Positions 42,933 to 54,373 of a stretch of DNA of 64,000 nt are shown in pieces. This stretch comes from Serratia symbiotica (Periphyllus acericola) (lineage in GTDB: Bacteria > Pseudomonadota > Gammaproteobacteria > Enterobacterales > Enterobacteriaceae). Each line of letters opens with the position of its first letter. The first letter of the stretch is position 1. The position numbers were made by a program, and so were the translations under genes. The stretch covers positions 372,001 to 436,000 of the forward strand of contig NZ_OZ026452.1 of assembly GCF_964019515.1 (NCBI RefSeq), written 5' to 3'. The notes beneath the pieces were generated by a model. That model had not been told where the DNA came from and did not search any database. It was given only the letters and a program-made list of their open reading frames with translations.

Positions 42933-44387
42933 ATGAAAGTTACACTACCTGATTTTCGCCACGCTAGTGTACTGGTAGTAGGTGACGTCATGTTGGATCG
43001 CTATTGGTATGGCCCGACCAGTCGCATCTCACCGGAAGCCCCGGTGCCTGTGGTCAAGGTTGATACTATTGAAGAGCGTCCCGGCGGTGCGGCTAACGTG
43101 GCGATGAACATTGCTTCACTGGGTACCAATTCACGTCTGGTGGGGCTGACCGGCATCGACGATGCAGCGCGAGTGCTCAGCGCCAAGCTAAACACCGTGA
43201 ACGTGTACTGCGATTTTGTCTCAGTGCCTACCCATCCGACCATCACCAAGCTGCGCGTACTATCGCGCAATCAGCAGTTGATCCGTCTCGACTTTGAAGA
43301 GGGCTTTTCCAACGTCGACGCGCAGCCAGTATTAACGCGCATCCAGCAGGCATTGCCGCAGATCGGTGTGCTGGTGCTGTCAGACTATGCCAAAGGCGCG
43401 ATAAGCCAAGTGCAAAACATAATCAAACTGGCGCGTGCCGCCAAGGTGCCGGTATTGATCGATCCGAAAGGCTCTGATTTTGAACGCTATCGCGGCGCTA
43501 CGCTGCTAACGCCGAATCTGTCCGAATTCGAAGCAATAGTAGGCCATTGCAAGGATGAAGCCGATCTGGTGGAACGCGGCATGAAGCTAATGGCTGACTT
43601 TGCGCTATCCGCGCTGCTGGTAACCCGTTCAGAGCACGGCATGACCTTGCTGCAACCGGGCGTTGCGCCACTGAATCTTCCCACCCAAGCTCAGGAGGTG
43701 TTCGACGTCACCGGTGCTGGCGATACCGTGATTGGCGTGTTGGCCGCCGCTTTAGCCGCCGGCAACTCGCTGGAAGAGTCCTGTTTCCTGGCCAACGCTG
43801 CCGCTGGCGTGGTGGTCGGCAAGCTGGGAACTTCCAGCGTTTCGCCGATCGAGCTGGAAAATGCTGTGCGTGGCCGCTCGGGAACCGGCTTTAGCATGAT
43901 GACTGAAGCCCAGTTGAAAACCGCCATAGCGCAAGCACGTCAGCGTGGTGAGAAAGTAGTGATGACCAACGGTATTTTCGACATTCTGCACGCTGGCCAC
44001 GTTTCCTATTTGGCCAATGCCCGCAAGTTGGGTGATCTGTTAATCGTAGCGGTGAACAGCGATGCTTCTACCAAGCGACTGAAGGGCGAAACTCGCCCAG
44101 TCAACGCGCTGGAAAACCGCATGATCGTGCTCGGCGCACTGGAGGCAGTAGACTGGGTAGTGCCGTTTGAGGAAGACACTCCGCAACGTTTGATCAGCGA
44201 TATCTTGCCAGATTTGCTGGTGAAAGGCGGTGACTACAAGCCGGAAGATATCGCCGGTAGCACAGAGGTATGGGCCAATGGCGGCGATGTCAAAGTGCTG
44301 AACTTTGAACAGGGCTTATCAACAACCAATATCGTCACCGCCATCAAAGAGCGGCACGCTGGAAACGGTGGTGAGGATGAGCAGTAG
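42933..44387 (+). CDS. hldE: Bifunctional heptose kinase / ADP-heptose synthase
   Basis: This 484-residue enzyme (RfaE) makes the ADP-heptose precursor of the lipopolysaccharide inner core. The N-terminal ribokinase-type domain phosphorylates heptose-7-phosphate ([16 protein letters not shown] and the [11 protein letters not shown] anion hole with its catalytic Asp). The C-terminal cytidylyltransferase-like domain has [18 protein letters not shown] and [12 protein letters not shown]. The start MKVTLPDF has a GGAG site upstream. It follows glnE as in E. coli. Intact. Confidence 0.97.
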   Translation: MKVTLPDFRHASVLVVGDVMLDRYWYGPTSRISPEAPVPVVKVDTIEERPGGAANVAMNIASLGTNSRLVGLTGIDDAARVLSAKLNTVNVYCDFVSVPTHPTITKLRVLSRNQQLIRLDFEEGFSNVDAQPVLTRIQQALPQIGVLVLSDYAKGAISQVQNIIKLARAAKVPVLIDPKGSDFERYRGATLLTPNLSEFEAIVGHCKDEADLVERGMKLMADFALSALLVTRSEHGMTLLQPGVAPLNLPTQAQEVFDVTGAGDTVIGVLAAALAAGNSLEESCFLANAAAGVVVGKLGTSSVSPIELENAVRGRSGTGFSMMTEAQLKTAIAQARQRGEKVVMTNGIFDILHAGHVSYLANARKLGDLLIVAVNSDASTKRLKGETRPVNALENRMIVLGALEAVDWVVPFEEDTPQRLISDILPDLLVKGGDYKPEDIAGSTEVWANGGDVKVLNFEQGLSTTNIVTAIKERHAGNGGEDEQ

Positions 44388-44474
44388 CCCACTTTGCCGA
44401 ACTAACGAGTATGATGTTCGGCCATTATTTGGCTAGGGTTGCGGAACCGCTCGCAGTCGGTCAGGCGGCAATAG

Positions 44475-44494
44475 GGGCGCGATGCTGCGCGCCC
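44475..44494. terminator. Hairpin between convergent hldE and ubiK
   Basis: A 7-bp GC-only stem (GGGCGCG/CGCGCCC) with a six-base loop lies midway between the two stop codons. T-tracts are weak on both sides. Confidence 0.5.
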
Positions 44495-44502
44495 AACGAG
44501 AA

Positions 44503-44775
44503 TTATTCTTCTTGCTTGGCGGTAGATGCCGCATTCAGCTTGTCTTCCAGACCGGTTATGCGCTGTTCCAGCAACGCTAGTTGCTCACGGGTACGTAGCA
44601 GCAGTTGAGTCTGCACGTCGAACGTTTCGCGATTGACCAAATCCAAACGAGCCAGTTGTGACTGTAGCACCTGGCAAATTTTCTTCTCAACGTCTTCCCC
44701 GAATTCATACACGCCTTTAGGCATGGATCCATGAACCTGGCGTGCGATCTGTTCAATTTTTTTCGGGTCAATCAT
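44503..44775 (-). CDS. ubiK: Ubiquinone biosynthesis accessory factor UbiK
   Basis: This 90-residue protein (YqiC) starts [21 protein letters not shown] and contains a predicted coiled coil in TRETFDVQ...[23 protein letters not shown]. UbiK binds UbiJ and helps the soluble ubiquinone assembly complex under aerobic conditions. The family hallmark [21 protein letters not shown] is present. It lies opposite hldE and next to ribB as in E. coli. Intact. Confidence 0.93.
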   Translation of the reverse strand: MIDPKKIEQIARQVHGSMPKGVYEFGEDVEKKICQVLQSQLARLDLVNRETFDVQTQLLLRTREQLALLEQRITGLEDKLNAASTAKQEE

Positions 44776-44924
44776 GGCGTATCCCTTTCAGAGTTTAATA
44801 GCTACCCTACTAGTGTAATGCGAGTGGCCCGCCGAATAAACTCTAACTCCCCCGCCACCTGTGGCTGCATGATGTTTTTGCTAATTGCCCTGTTTAATCA
44901 TTAGCGCTATAGTCAACCCGCTTA

Positions 44925-45080
44925 TTCTCAGGGCGGGGTGAAAGTCCCCACCGGCGGTAAATCACCTGCTACGGTGAAAGCCCGCGAGCACTCAACAAGT
45001 CTGTTACAAGCGGGTTAGAGGTCAGCATATCCGGTGTAATTCCGGAGCCGACGGTGATAGTCCGGATGGGAGAGTAGCGA
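44925..45080 (+). ncRNA. FMN riboswitch (RFN element)
   Basis: The conserved RFN core is readable in order: AGGGCGGGGTGAAAGTCCCCACCGGCGG, AAAGCCCGCGAGC, GTCAGCATATCCGGTG, TTCCGGAGCCGACGGTGATAGTCCGGATGGGAGAG. It sits about 110 bp upstream of ribB. Binding of flavin mononucleotide is expected to turn off ribB. All paralogue helices of the aptamer appear intact. Confidence 0.96.
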
Positions 45081-45187
45081 TATCTGTTGGGCTTGTGACA
45101 GCTTACGTTGCTTTTAGCTATTGCTAGCTACCCCTCAAGATCGCCCTGATTCTGGTAATCCATAATTTTCTAATGAGGTTTTTTACC

Positions 45188-45841
45188 ATGAATCAGACAC
45201 TACTTTCAGATTTCGGCACACCGATAGAACGCGTTGAACGCGCTCTCGATGCATTGCGCAACGGGCGCAGTGTTATGGTGCTTGATGACGAAAACCGTGA
45301 AAATGAAGGTGATATGATTTTCGCCGCTGAAACCATGACGGTTGAACAAATGGCGCTGACCATTCGCCATGGCAGCGGTATCGTGTGCCTGTGCATCACC
45401 GAAGATCGCCGCCAGCAGCTCGATCTGCCGATGATGGTGACCAATAACTCCAGCCAGTTCCAGACCGCTTTCACCGTGAGCATTGAAGCGGCACTGGGCG
45501 TTACCACCGGGGTTTCCGCGACGGATCGCCTGATCACTATCCGTGCAGCCATTGCCGATAACGCCAAACCGGGCGATCTAAACCGCCCAGGCCATGTCTT
45601 CCCGCTGCGAGCGCAACCGGGTGGCGTACTGAGCCGCCGTGGTCATACCGAAGCGACTATCGATCTGGTGGCGATGGCCGGTTTCAAACCTGCCGGTGTG
45701 CTGTGTGAACTGACCAACGATGATGGCAGCATGGCGCGTGCGCCGGAAGTGATGGCATTCGCAAAGCAGCACGGCATGGTAATGCTGACTATCGAGGATC
45801 TGGTGGCTTATCGCCAGGCTCATAAGCAGAAAGCCAGTTGA
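45188..45841 (+). CDS. ribB: 3,4-dihydroxy-2-butanone 4-phosphate synthase
   Basis: This 217-residue enzyme turns ribulose 5-phosphate into the four-carbon unit of riboflavin. The metal and acid motif [16 protein letters not shown], the IRHGSGIVC loop, [11 protein letters not shown], and [24 protein letters not shown] are all present. Length equals E. coli RibB. The start [10 protein letters not shown] is preferred over an ATG five codons upstream. It is a monocistronic gene under the FMN riboswitch. Riboflavin supply is commonly retained by insect symbionts. Confidence 0.97.
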   Translation: MNQTLLSDFGTPIERVERALDALRNGRSVMVLDDENRENEGDMIFAAETMTVEQMALTIRHGSGIVCLCITEDRRQQLDLPMMVTNNSSQFQTAFTVSIEAALGVTTGVSATDRLITIRAAIADNAKPGDLNRPGHVFPLRAQPGGVLSRRGHTEATIDLVAMAGFKPAGVLCELTNDDGSMARAPEVMAFAKQHGMVMLTIEDLVAYRQAHKQKAS

Positions 45842-45844
45842 GGT

Positions 45845-45873
45845 GAAAACGCCAGCCACTGACTGGTGTTTTC
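45845..45873. terminator. Bidirectional terminator between ribB and ygiC
   Basis: An 11-bp stem GAAAACGCCAG/CTGGTGTTTTC with a seven-base loop provides A-rich and T-rich arms on both strands, right after the ribB stop. Confidence 0.75.
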
Positions 45874-45889
45874 CGATTCAGAGCCTTCG

Positions 45890-47050
45890 TCAACCAAGAA
45901 TGATATGCGGATAGAAGCGCGACATATCTTGGGTGATCAGTTGACGATCTTCACGTAGGCCGATGCCACAGGGCTGATCGTCAACCAACCAACTGCCGAT
46001 AAGTGTGTAGCTGCCTTCAAACTGCGGCAGCGGATGGAACTGTTGAACAATTATACCTTCTTCACCATAGGGGCCTCCAACGCACGCGACTTGCTGGCCG
46101 TTTTCGACAATCTGGATATTGGCACCCTCGCGTGAGAACAGCGGTTTGGTGACATAATGCTCCAGCGGCGGATGTGCATCTTCAGCAAAGTAGGCTGGCA
46201 GTAGGTTCGGATGATTCGGGAACATTTCCCACAGCAGTGGCAGCAGCGCCTTATTTGAGATGATGCTTTTCCAAGCAGGCTCCAACCAGCGCACACCAGC
46301 GTCCTCCAACTTGGTGGTAAACATCTCGCGCAGCATAAACTCCCACGGGTAAAGCTTGAACAGGTTGCTGATCACCTGATCCTGTAGATCGGTAAACTGG
46401 CCTTTCTCGCCTAGGCCAATCTCTTCCATAAACAGGAACTCGGTCGCTAGGCCAGCTTCTGACGCACAGTCTTGCAGATATTGCACGGTGCCACGATCTT
46501 CCTCACTGTCTTGGCAGCAAGCCAAGTGCAACAAGTCGAAGCCATGATGCGCTTTCAGATCAGCGAAACGTTCAATCAGTTTTTCCTGTAGGCTGTTGAA
46601 CTGATCCGCTTGTGGAACCAGCTTGCCAGCCTTGATCTGGTCTTCCAGCCACAGCCATTGGAAGAAGGCGGACTCATACGGCAAGGTTGGCGTATCAGCG
46701 TTGTTTTCCAACAATTTAGGCGGGTTGACGCCATCGTAGGACAAATCGAGACGCGAATACAGCGAAGGCTGACGGGTGTGCCAGGCTCTGCGTACAAAGC
46801 CCCAAGTGTGTTTCGGGATGCGGAATTTAGCCATCAGTGCATCGCTGGTAACTACTCTCTCCACCACTTTTAAGCACATCTGGTGCAGCTCAGCAGTGGT
46901 GCTTTCGATCTCTTCAATCTGCGCCAGTGTGAACTGATAATAGGCATCTTCACACCAGTACGGCTGGTCGTACATTGTATGGAAATGGAAGCCGAATTCA
47001 GTGGCTTTTTCGCGCCAGTCCGGGCGTTCGGTAATGGTAACGCGCTTCAT
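45890..47050 (-). CDS. ygiC: Glutathionylspermidine synthase-like ATP-grasp protein YgiC
   Basis: This 386-residue protein is related to the synthetase half of glutathionylspermidine synthetase (family GSP_synth). It starts [27 protein letters not shown] and has [34 protein letters not shown] and [17 protein letters not shown], which carry the ATP-grasp lysine and acidic residues. The substrate is not established. It follows ygiB by 3 bp and tolC further upstream, the same set as in E. coli. Intact. Confidence 0.92.
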   Translation of the reverse strand: MKRVTITERPDWREKATEFGFHFHTMYDQPYWCEDAYYQFTLAQIEEIESTTAELHQMCLKVVERVVTSDALMAKFRIPKHTWGFVRRAWHTRQPSLYSRLDLSYDGVNPPKLLENNADTPTLPYESAFFQWLWLEDQIKAGKLVPQADQFNSLQEKLIERFADLKAHHGFDLLHLACCQDSEEDRGTVQYLQDCASEAGLATEFLFMEEIGLGEKGQFTDLQDQVISNLFKLYPWEFMLREMFTTKLEDAGVRWLEPAWKSIISNKALLPLLWEMFPNHPNLLPAYFAEDAHPPLEHYVTKPLFSREGANIQIVENGQQVACVGGPYGEEGIIVQQFHPLPQFEGSYTLIGSWLVDDQPCGIGLREDRQLITQDMSRFYPHIILG

Positions 47051-47053
47051 GCT

Positions 47054-47710
47054 TTAGCCGCCCATACTGCGAGAGCCGGAGGTGGCGCTGCGGCGTTGCA
47101 TACTGTTATATTTGGCGACGGTTTTGCCGAAGCCGCCACGGGTGATGGTATGGGTGACCGCAGGCTTCGTGGCCATGGCGGTTTTCGTCACAGTCGTAGT
47201 GCGCCCACCGGATGTCGCCGTGCCATAACTTTTGCCGGTAGCGTCAGCGAACTTGCCATTGGCCGGGCTGGCAGAGTTTTGGGAGGTGAACAGCGGCTGC
47301 TGAGCAAAGCCAGCCCCCCCCATCATGCGGCCCATCATGTAACCGGCCATCAGCTGCATCCAGACGCTGCCGCTGCTTTGAGATCCTGCCGCCACGCCAG
47401 CCTGCGCTGGTGCCTGGGTACACTGCGCGTCACCAAATTCGGCGACGCAGTCTTCACGGGTGGCGTATTTTGGCGCGGTTTTTTCGGCTTCTTTCAACGC
47501 GTTATGGTAGGTCGTGGTGCACTGCTCGCGCATGGAAGGATTCGAGCGCGAACAGTCGTCAGCATTTTGATACATGGCGACGGTTTCGTCGCTCTTCTCG
47601 CAGCCAGCCAGCATAAAGACTGCACTGATCGCCAGGGCCAAGGGTGCCACAGGGTAGCTGCGCCAAGATTTGCGGAACATTTCTTGGTTGATGCTTTTTG
47701 TCCGTTTCAT
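47054..47710 (-). CDS. ygiB: DUF1190 lipoprotein YgiB
   Basis: This 218-residue protein starts [16 protein letters not shown] and has a lipoprotein signal with lipobox [11 protein letters not shown]. The conserved core is [32 protein letters not shown] and a Gly/Met-rich [22 protein letters not shown]. The C-terminus is Ser/Thr-rich and ends SRSMGG. Function is unknown; it is co-transcribed with ygiC and tolC in E. coli as part of the tolC-ygiABC unit. The start is chosen by alignment; in-frame ATGs six codons upstream are less likely. Confidence 0.92.
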   Translation of the reverse strand: MKRTKSINQEMFRKSWRSYPVAPLALAISAVFMLAGCEKSDETVAMYQNADDCSRSNPSMREQCTTTYHNALKEAEKTAPKYATREDCVAEFGDAQCTQAPAQAGVAAGSQSSGSVWMQLMAGYMMGRMMGGAGFAQQPLFTSQNSASPANGKFADATGKSYGTATSGGRTTTVTKTAMATKPAVTHTITRGGFGKTVAKYNSMQRRSATSGSRSMGG

Positions 47711-47953
47711 CGTTATTAATCCCATCATTTGGGCTGTCTTTGCCCTTTCCGAGTAGTGAGGCTAAGGATAGGGGAAAAAGGGTTAAAATTAAAGCTTAAG
47801 TAGAGATGGAGGTAAAAAATGGGGCATAGCAGATGCCAGGTCCCATAGGCAGTAGCGCATGCGTCAGTGACGGAATGGATCACCGCTGTTGCGCGCTGGT
47901 TGAGTGGTATCGGTGGCTGGCCCGTCGCCGTTATAGCTATTGGCATAGGCGTT

Positions 47954-49315
47954 TTACTCGGTGGTGGGGAGAGCCAGTACCTCTGGAGAAGTGGAAACAG
48001 GTTTGCCCAGCGCACCATTGAGCACCAGCAAATCATTTTCATTCAGCGTCCCGAGTGAAGATTTGATGTTTAGCTGGTTGATCAGATAAGTATAACGTGC
48101 GCTTGCGAGTTGCTGCTTAGCGTTATACAGCGTGGTAGTGGCATTCAACACGTCAACGATGGTGCCAGTTCCCACCTGATAACTGGCTTCCATGGCGTCC
48201 ATGGAACTTTGAGCGGAAACTACTGCCTGTTTGTAGGCGTTGATGCTGCTGATCGACGCGTTCACGTTATTAAATGATGAACGCACAGTTTGCACCAGGC
48301 TGCGGTGTGCGCTTTCCAGCGATTCACTGGCACCGACAAAATTATACTGTGCCTGCTGTACCTGAGAGTTAGTCGCACCGCCACTGTAAAGCGGCAGATT
48401 GATGATCAGGCCAATTTTATTCTGACCAGCGTTGCTGTCAGAGTCGCCGCTGCTACTAGAACCGCTATATTTGGTATTGGCAATACCGGTGGATGCACTC
48501 ATATTAATGGTCGGCATGTAGCAGGTCTGCGCTAAACGGATCTGCTCACGGGCCAAATCCTGGCTTAAACGCGCGGAAAGCAGGCTCAGATTACGCGCTT
48601 CCGCCTCTTTCAGCAGGTTATTCACCGCTTCCGGGCGCTGGGTGCTGAATCGGTCAGTATCCAACGAGGCCAGCTCCGGGTAGAAGGTGCCGGTCATCTG
48701 GCGCAATTTTTCCAACGCATTATCTAACGTATTGCGCGCGGTGACTTCAGACGCCAGCACAGTGTCGTAGTTAGAGCGGGCGTTCTGTACGTCAGTGATC
48801 GCCACTAAGCCTACGTTGAAGCGTTGAGTAGTTTGATCCAGCGTGCGGTACACCGCTTGTTTTTTCGCCTGTGTATAGGACAGCGCATCGATAGCACTCA
48901 GCACACTGAAGTAAGCGGTGGCAGTATCAATAATCAAACGCTGCGAAGAGGTCTGAAAGGTGACGTCAGAGATACCCGCGGTTTTTTCCTGGAACATCAA
49001 CACGCGCCATTTCGACATATCAAAAATGGTCTGTGTCAATGCGAGAGAACCGTTAGTCATAGTAGAGTTGATATTATTGGCATCGCGGTAGCCACGATCA
49101 TAAGCATAACCCGCGGTCAGACTGAGCTGTGGTAAGAGCGGGCTGCGAGCTTCGTTGATTTTTTCGAATGCAGCGTCACGGTCAGCAGCAGTTTTGCGCA
49201 GTTCTGGGTTGCTTTCCCTGGCCTGTTTGTAGACCTGTAACAGGTTCACTGCCTGGCTCATTGCACTTAAGCAGCCCAGGCTTAGACCGATAAGAAAGGG
49301 GAACATTTTCTTCAT
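47954..49315 (-). CDS. tolC: Outer-membrane efflux channel TolC, C-terminal tail truncated
   Basis: TolC is the trimeric exit duct for drug efflux pumps and type I secretion. The signal peptide ends MSQA, then VNLLQVYKQARESNPELRK. The inner repeats and aperture residues are present through LGTLNENDLLVLNGALGKPVS. The frame stops with TAA after LALPTTE, but continues NAYANSYNGDGP to SGDPFRH with a second stop at 47864. Reading through gives about 483 residues, near the normal length. The corresponding tail of E. coli TolC is disordered and dispensable, so the channel is probably functional. AGGA placed before the second of two ATGs sets the start. Confidence 0.93.
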   Translation of the reverse strand: MKKMFPFLIGLSLGCLSAMSQAVNLLQVYKQARESNPELRKTAADRDAAFEKINEARSPLLPQLSLTAGYAYDRGYRDANNINSTMTNGSLALTQTIFDMSKWRVLMFQEKTAGISDVTFQTSSQRLIIDTATAYFSVLSAIDALSYTQAKKQAVYRTLDQTTQRFNVGLVAITDVQNARSNYDTVLASEVTARNTLDNALEKLRQMTGTFYPELASLDTDRFSTQRPEAVNNLLKEAEARNLSLLSARLSQDLAREQIRLAQTCYMPTINMSASTGIANTKYSGSSSSGDSDSNAGQNKIGLIINLPLYSGGATNSQVQQAQYNFVGASESLESAHRSLVQTVRSSFNNVNASISSINAYKQAVVSAQSSMDAMEASYQVGTGTIVDVLNATTTLYNAKQQLASARYTYLINQLNIKSSLGTLNENDLLVLNGALGKPVSTSPEVLALPTTE

Positions 49316-49582
49316 TTGCATTCCTTTTTGTGCAGCAATATTTCTATGTTAACGCTGACGATAAACGAATTGAGTTGCTGATTCTAGCAGGGCCAGTTGT
49401 GCTCATCAGGTGGCTGAATGTGCCACCTGATATAACTTTTAGCTTTCAGCGTGCCTAGCCGCCTACGTTATACCTGATATCATGGCTGACGATTTGGCAT
49501 AAAGCAGCGGCAAATTATCTCGTGGTTTTTTATCATCAAATCTGTTTATTTTATCGCCATATTAACGCAGGAGCATGAGCTT

Positions 49583-50215
49583 ATGAACCGTTCGCAGCCG
49601 TCGCCCGTTACTTTCGACAAAAAAGATGTAGACATTATTGCCTGTGAAACGCTGTACCGTGGTTTTTTTTCACTCAATTTATACCGGTTTCGCCACCGCT
49701 TATTCAACGGCGAAATCAGCGCGGAGATTCAACGGGAGATTTTCGAGCGTGGGCACGCGGCGGTGTTGCTACCCTATGACCCAGTGCGCGACGAAGTAGT
49801 GCTGATTGAACAATTGCGCATCGCCGCTGTCGATACCAGCCATTCACCTTGGCTGCTGGAAATAGTAGCAGGAATGATCGAGACCGGCGAGAGCATCGAG
49901 GATGTATGCCGCCGCGAGGCGCTAGAAGAGGCTGGCGTGGATGTTGGGCGTTGCAAGCCGGTGCTGAGCTATCTGGCCAGCCCAGGGGGGACCAGCGAAC
50001 GCTTGTCGATCATGGTCGGCGAGGTGGATGCCGCTACCGCCAAGGGTATCCATGGGTTGGAAGAAGAAAATGAAGACATCCGCGTCCATGTGGTCAGCCG
50101 TGAGCAGGCTTATTGCTGGGTTGAAGAAGGCATGATCTATAACGCCGCATCGGTGATTGCACTACAATGGCTGGCGTTGCACCATAAATCGTTAAGAAAA
50201 GAGTGGGTCAACTAA
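49583..50215 (+). CDS. nudF: ADP-ribose pyrophosphatase
   Basis: This 210-residue Nudix hydrolase cleaves ADP-ribose to AMP and ribose-5-phosphate. The Nudix box GMIETGESIEDVCRREALEEAGV matches the consensus Gx5Ex7REUxEExGU. The N-terminal dimerisation part (FDKKDVDIIACETLYRGFF) and YLASPGGTSERLSIMVGEV are intact. It is divergent from tolC, and its stop overlaps the ATG of the yqiB remnant (TAATG), as in the E. coli nudF-yqiB-cpdA operon. The rest of that operon is missing here. Confidence 0.96.
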   Translation: MNRSQPSPVTFDKKDVDIIACETLYRGFFSLNLYRFRHRLFNGEISAEIQREIFERGHAAVLLPYDPVRDEVVLIEQLRIAAVDTSHSPWLLEIVAGMIETGESIEDVCRREALEEAGVDVGRCKPVLSYLASPGGTSERLSIMVGEVDAATAKGIHGLEEENEDIRVHVVSREQAYCWVEEGMIYNAASVIALQWLALHHKSLRKEWVN

Positions 50216-50345
50216 TGGAACAGCACTATACCCCTGATTTCCGTGCAATGATGAAAGTGTACGCAACCAACTATGCGCAATGATGTCGTTTGCTGCCACA
50301 CAACGACAAAGTGGGCGAAACAGTGACTTATCAGGTGAACGCAGC
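50215..50345 (+). pseudogene. yqiB: DUF1249 protein YqiB, N-terminal fragment
   Basis: MEQHYTPDFRAMMKVYATNYAQ, a TGA, then CRLLPHNDKVGETVTYQVNAA matches the first 44 or so residues of YqiB. The IS903-like element replaces the remainder. YqiB has no established function. The overlap with nudF confirms identity. Confidence 0.85.
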
Positions 50346-51277
50346 GGCGTTGTGGAATAAATCGAACTTTTGGCCGGGACGAGGATCAGATCACTCTCCT
50401 TCTGTCAAAATAGCGACATTCCGTGGCCCAGCAAAAGTTCAACATCACCAACTGGAAGGCTTACAACAACGCCCTTATCACTCGGGGTTCACTCACTTGC
50501 TGGGGGGATGAAACGGCACTTCACGCCTGGTACTGCGAGGCAAAACCTTCTCTGCGTGGTCGCCGACACCATTATTCCGATATGGCAATCACCAGCGTAT
50601 TAATGCTGAAACGGATTTTCGGCCTGACACTTCGCGCCCTCCAGGGCTTCGTCGACTCCAGTGTCACACTGATCAAAGTGCCGTTGAACTGCCCGGACGA
50701 CACCTGCATCAGTAAGCGGGCGAAGTCTGGCCATGTCCCGTTTAAAACCGCAACGCCGGGTGAAATTGCGCACCTCGTTATCGACTCTAGCGGGCTCAAC
50801 GTGTTGGGTGAAGGGGAGTGGATGGCAAAAAAACACGGTCAGGAAAAATGGCGGATCTGGCGAAAACTGCATTTGTCCGTAGATACAGAAACACATCAGG
50901 TCATCTGTGCTGACCTTTCCTTGAGCAATGTCACCGACACCGAAGCCTTCCTAGGTCTCATCCGCCAGAGGTACCGTAAAATCAAAGTCGCCTTCAAGCG
51001 GTGGCGAACCAGCGCGTTACCAGAGACAACACACGGTGGAAAAGTATCACAGGCTACCACCGACGTTCGATAGCGGCAACAGCGAGATACAGAGTAAAAT
51101 AGCTATTTGGTCACCTGTCGCTGCGAGATTATGATGGGCAAGTTGCAGAGGCGCTGGCCATGATCTGTGCATTAAACAAGATGCCGCTCACCGGTATGCC
51201 AGAAAGTGTACGCCTTGCCTGAAAGATGCCCATTCAGGGGAATCTTTTATTCTAAATCTGATTTATTCAACAAAGCC
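50346..51277 (+). mobile_element. IS903-like element copy 5, internally deleted
   Basis: Both terminal repeats are present (left with one change, ggcgttgtggaataaat). The 932-bp length reflects an internal deletion of about 130 bp that removes Asp193 and the following 40 or so codons (IKVAF joins KRWRTSA). Asp121 is kept and the codon equivalent to Glu259 is GCA (Ala). Flanks (yqiB and the ydiK upstream region) share no target duplication. Confidence 0.92.
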
Positions 51278-51377
51278 ATTCCATCGTAAAAATGTATAGT
51301 GCGCTGTGAAAATTGGCGAAGATGAACCATAATAATGAAGTGCCACGAAATTAACTTACGAAAAAAGAGACCCATTG

Positions 51378-52478
51378 ATGACACAACCTCAACATCGATA
51401 CGATTTACCACGGATTATTTTTGGTGTGCTGTTTATCGCCACCATGATCATCGCCAGTTTTTGGATTATCCAGCCGTTTATTCTCGGCTTATCCTGGGCT
51501 GCGATGGTGGTGATCGCAACCTGGCCATTGCTGATCAAGTTGCAAAAGCTGCTGTGGGGGAGACGCTCGCTGGCAGTGATGGCCATGACGCTGCTACTGA
51601 TCTTGCTGTTCATTCTGCCAATTTCTCTGATGATCGGGAGCCTGGTGGATAACAGTGGCCCGGTTATCGCTTGGGCCAGCACGCTCGGCAAGCTGCATAT
51701 GCCTGATCTTGTCTGGCTGCAATCCCTACGGATGTTCGGTGACAAGATCTATAACAGTTATCATGCCTTGGTCAATGCTGGCGGTGCCGCGCTGCTGGCA
51801 AAAATGCAGCCGTATTTTGGCCAAACTGCCACCTGGTTTGTCGCGCAGGCGGCACATATCGGCCGTCTGCTACTGCACTGCACGCTGATGCTGTTGTTTA
51901 GCGTGATACTGTATGCGCGTGGTGAGCAGGTGGCGCTCGGTATCCGCCATTTTGCGGTGCGTTTAGGCGCTGAGCGCGGCGATGCAGCGGTATTGCTGGG
52001 CGGGCAAGCGATTCGTGCAGTGGCGCTGGGCGTGGTGGTGACAGCCCTGGTACAGTCAGTGTTGGGAGGGATCGGCTTGGCACTGAGTGGTATCCCCGCC
52101 ACCACTTGGCTGACGGTGCTGATCTTTATCTGCTGCGTGGCACAATTGGGACCGCTGCTGGTGCTGGTGCCAGCCATCATCTGGCTGTACTGGAGCGGTG
52201 ATACCACTTGGGCTACGGTACTTGTGATATGGAGTTGCGTAGTCGCCACGTTGGATAACGTACTGCGGCCAATGCTGATCCGCATGGGGGCTGATTTGCC
52301 AACGCTGCTGATCCTGTTAGGAGTAATCGGCGGCCTGCTGGCCTTCGGTTTGATCGGCCTATTTATCGGCCCGGTGGTACTCGCTGTGTCCTACCGCTTA
52401 CTCACAGCCTGGATGGATGAAGCAGCTAAGCCGACCACCACGCTGCAAGATGTAGCGATCAATCTGGAAGAGAGCTAG
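51378..52478 (+). CDS. ydiK: AI-2E family transporter YdiK
   Basis: This 366-residue membrane protein belongs to the AI-2E/PerM family with about eight hydrophobic segments. It starts MTQPQHRYDLPRIIFGVLF; conserved blocks are QPFILGLSWAAMVVIATWP, GRRSLAVMAMTLLL, AAQAIRAVALGVVVTALVQ-like residues 210-230, and DNVLRPMLIRMGADLPTLLILLGVIGGL. Members export diverse small molecules; the YdiK substrate is unknown. It is isolated here from its E. coli neighbours, with IS debris on both sides. The ATG one codon after a TTG is preferred. Confidence 0.9.
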   Translation: MTQPQHRYDLPRIIFGVLFIATMIIASFWIIQPFILGLSWAAMVVIATWPLLIKLQKLLWGRRSLAVMAMTLLLILLFILPISLMIGSLVDNSGPVIAWASTLGKLHMPDLVWLQSLRMFGDKIYNSYHALVNAGGAALLAKMQPYFGQTATWFVAQAAHIGRLLLHCTLMLLFSVILYARGEQVALGIRHFAVRLGAERGDAAVLLGGQAIRAVALGVVVTALVQSVLGGIGLALSGIPATTWLTVLIFICCVAQLGPLLVLVPAIIWLYWSGDTTWATVLVIWSCVVATLDNVLRPMLIRMGADLPTLLILLGVIGGLLAFGLIGLFIGPVVLAVSYRLLTAWMDEAAKPTTTLQDVAINLEES

Positions 52479-52553
52479 CCCTCCTGCTACTGCTCAGTTC
52501 GCCGGGCAGTATCTCTATTATGTCTATCTTATTACTCCCCGTCGCTTTGAGTC

Positions 52554-52650
52554 GGCGTTGTTGAATAAATCGGATTTGGAATAAAGAGTCCCCTGAATGG
52601 GCATCTTTCAGGGGACTCTTTATTCCAAATCCGATTTATTCAACAACGCC
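52554..52650. mobile_element. 97-bp palindrome built from two IS903-like right ends
   Basis: Forty bases (ggcgttgttgaataaatcgg then atttggaataaagagtcccc) are followed by a 17-base spacer and the exact complement of the same forty. Four more spacer bases pair (TGAA/TTCA), giving a 44-bp stem with a nine-base loop. The arms are the right end of the IS903-like element, but with left-type outer bases (ggcgttg). It lies 75 bp after ydiK and cuts a tnpA fragment. It might also stop transcription. Confidence 0.92.
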
Positions 52651-52925
52651 ACTTTTATAGCGTATGTACTGACTTTGATGTTGAGCTGGTCGAGCTGGAT
52701 GGTGAATGCGATCACGTGCATTTGCTGATTAACTACCCGCCAAAGCTGGCAATATCAAACTTGGTCAACAGTCTTAAAGGCGTCTCTAGCAGACTGCTTC
52801 GCCGTGACCGCCCCGATATAGCCCAGCGCTATTACTGCAAAGGTGTTCTGTGGACACCGAGTTATTTTGCAAGTAGTTGCGGTGGGGCGCCGATATCGAT
52901 CATACGGCAATACATTGAGCAATAG
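52651..52925 (+). pseudogene. tnpA: TnpA fragment of an IS200/IS605 element
   Basis: The frame lacks about the first 44 residues but continues from VCTDFDVELVELDGECDHVHLLINYPPK to SIIRQYIEQ with HUH and Tyr residues intact and Trp in place of the stop found in the copy at 28675. The element's tail (ctcgccatgaaggacggggctttacgg) follows. Truncation by the 97-bp palindrome makes it inactive. Confidence 0.88.
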
Positions 52926-53136
52926 CAAACACCCAGTTAGTCGGAAAACCGCGCCTTATTATCCTCGCCATGAAGGACGGGGCTTTACGGAGCACCAGGT
53001 AACAAAAAATAAATACTTATGCAGAAATTTTTTGCCCAACTGATTAGCGTAAAAAGGTTAATCCAGAGTGATATGTGATCCTGATCACACAATTATAGAC
53101 GATGAGTTTATATTTCTAAGTTTGCACCCATTATAG

Positions 53137-54291
<1,155 letters not shown>

Positions 54292-54313
54292 TGGCATGAT
54301 GGCAAGCGGGTGA

Positions 54314-54342
54314 AAGAGGGCGACATCAATGCCGCCCTCTTC
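54314..54342 (+). terminator. Terminator after gapA
   Basis: An AGAGGGCG/CGCCCTCT stem with a ten-base loop lies 24 bp past the gapA stop. The tail tcgctgctgttt is mildly T-rich. Confidence 0.6.
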
Positions 54343-54373
54343 GCTGCTGTTTAGCCGAACAAGAGGCCAAATA

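Noticed and set aside
46883..47719. A 278-codon plus-strand open frame opposite ygiC and ygiB
   Set aside because: It lies antisense to two well-conserved genes and its protein is low-complexity (Gly, Ala, Arg, His rich). High-GC third positions of the real genes explain the absence of stops.
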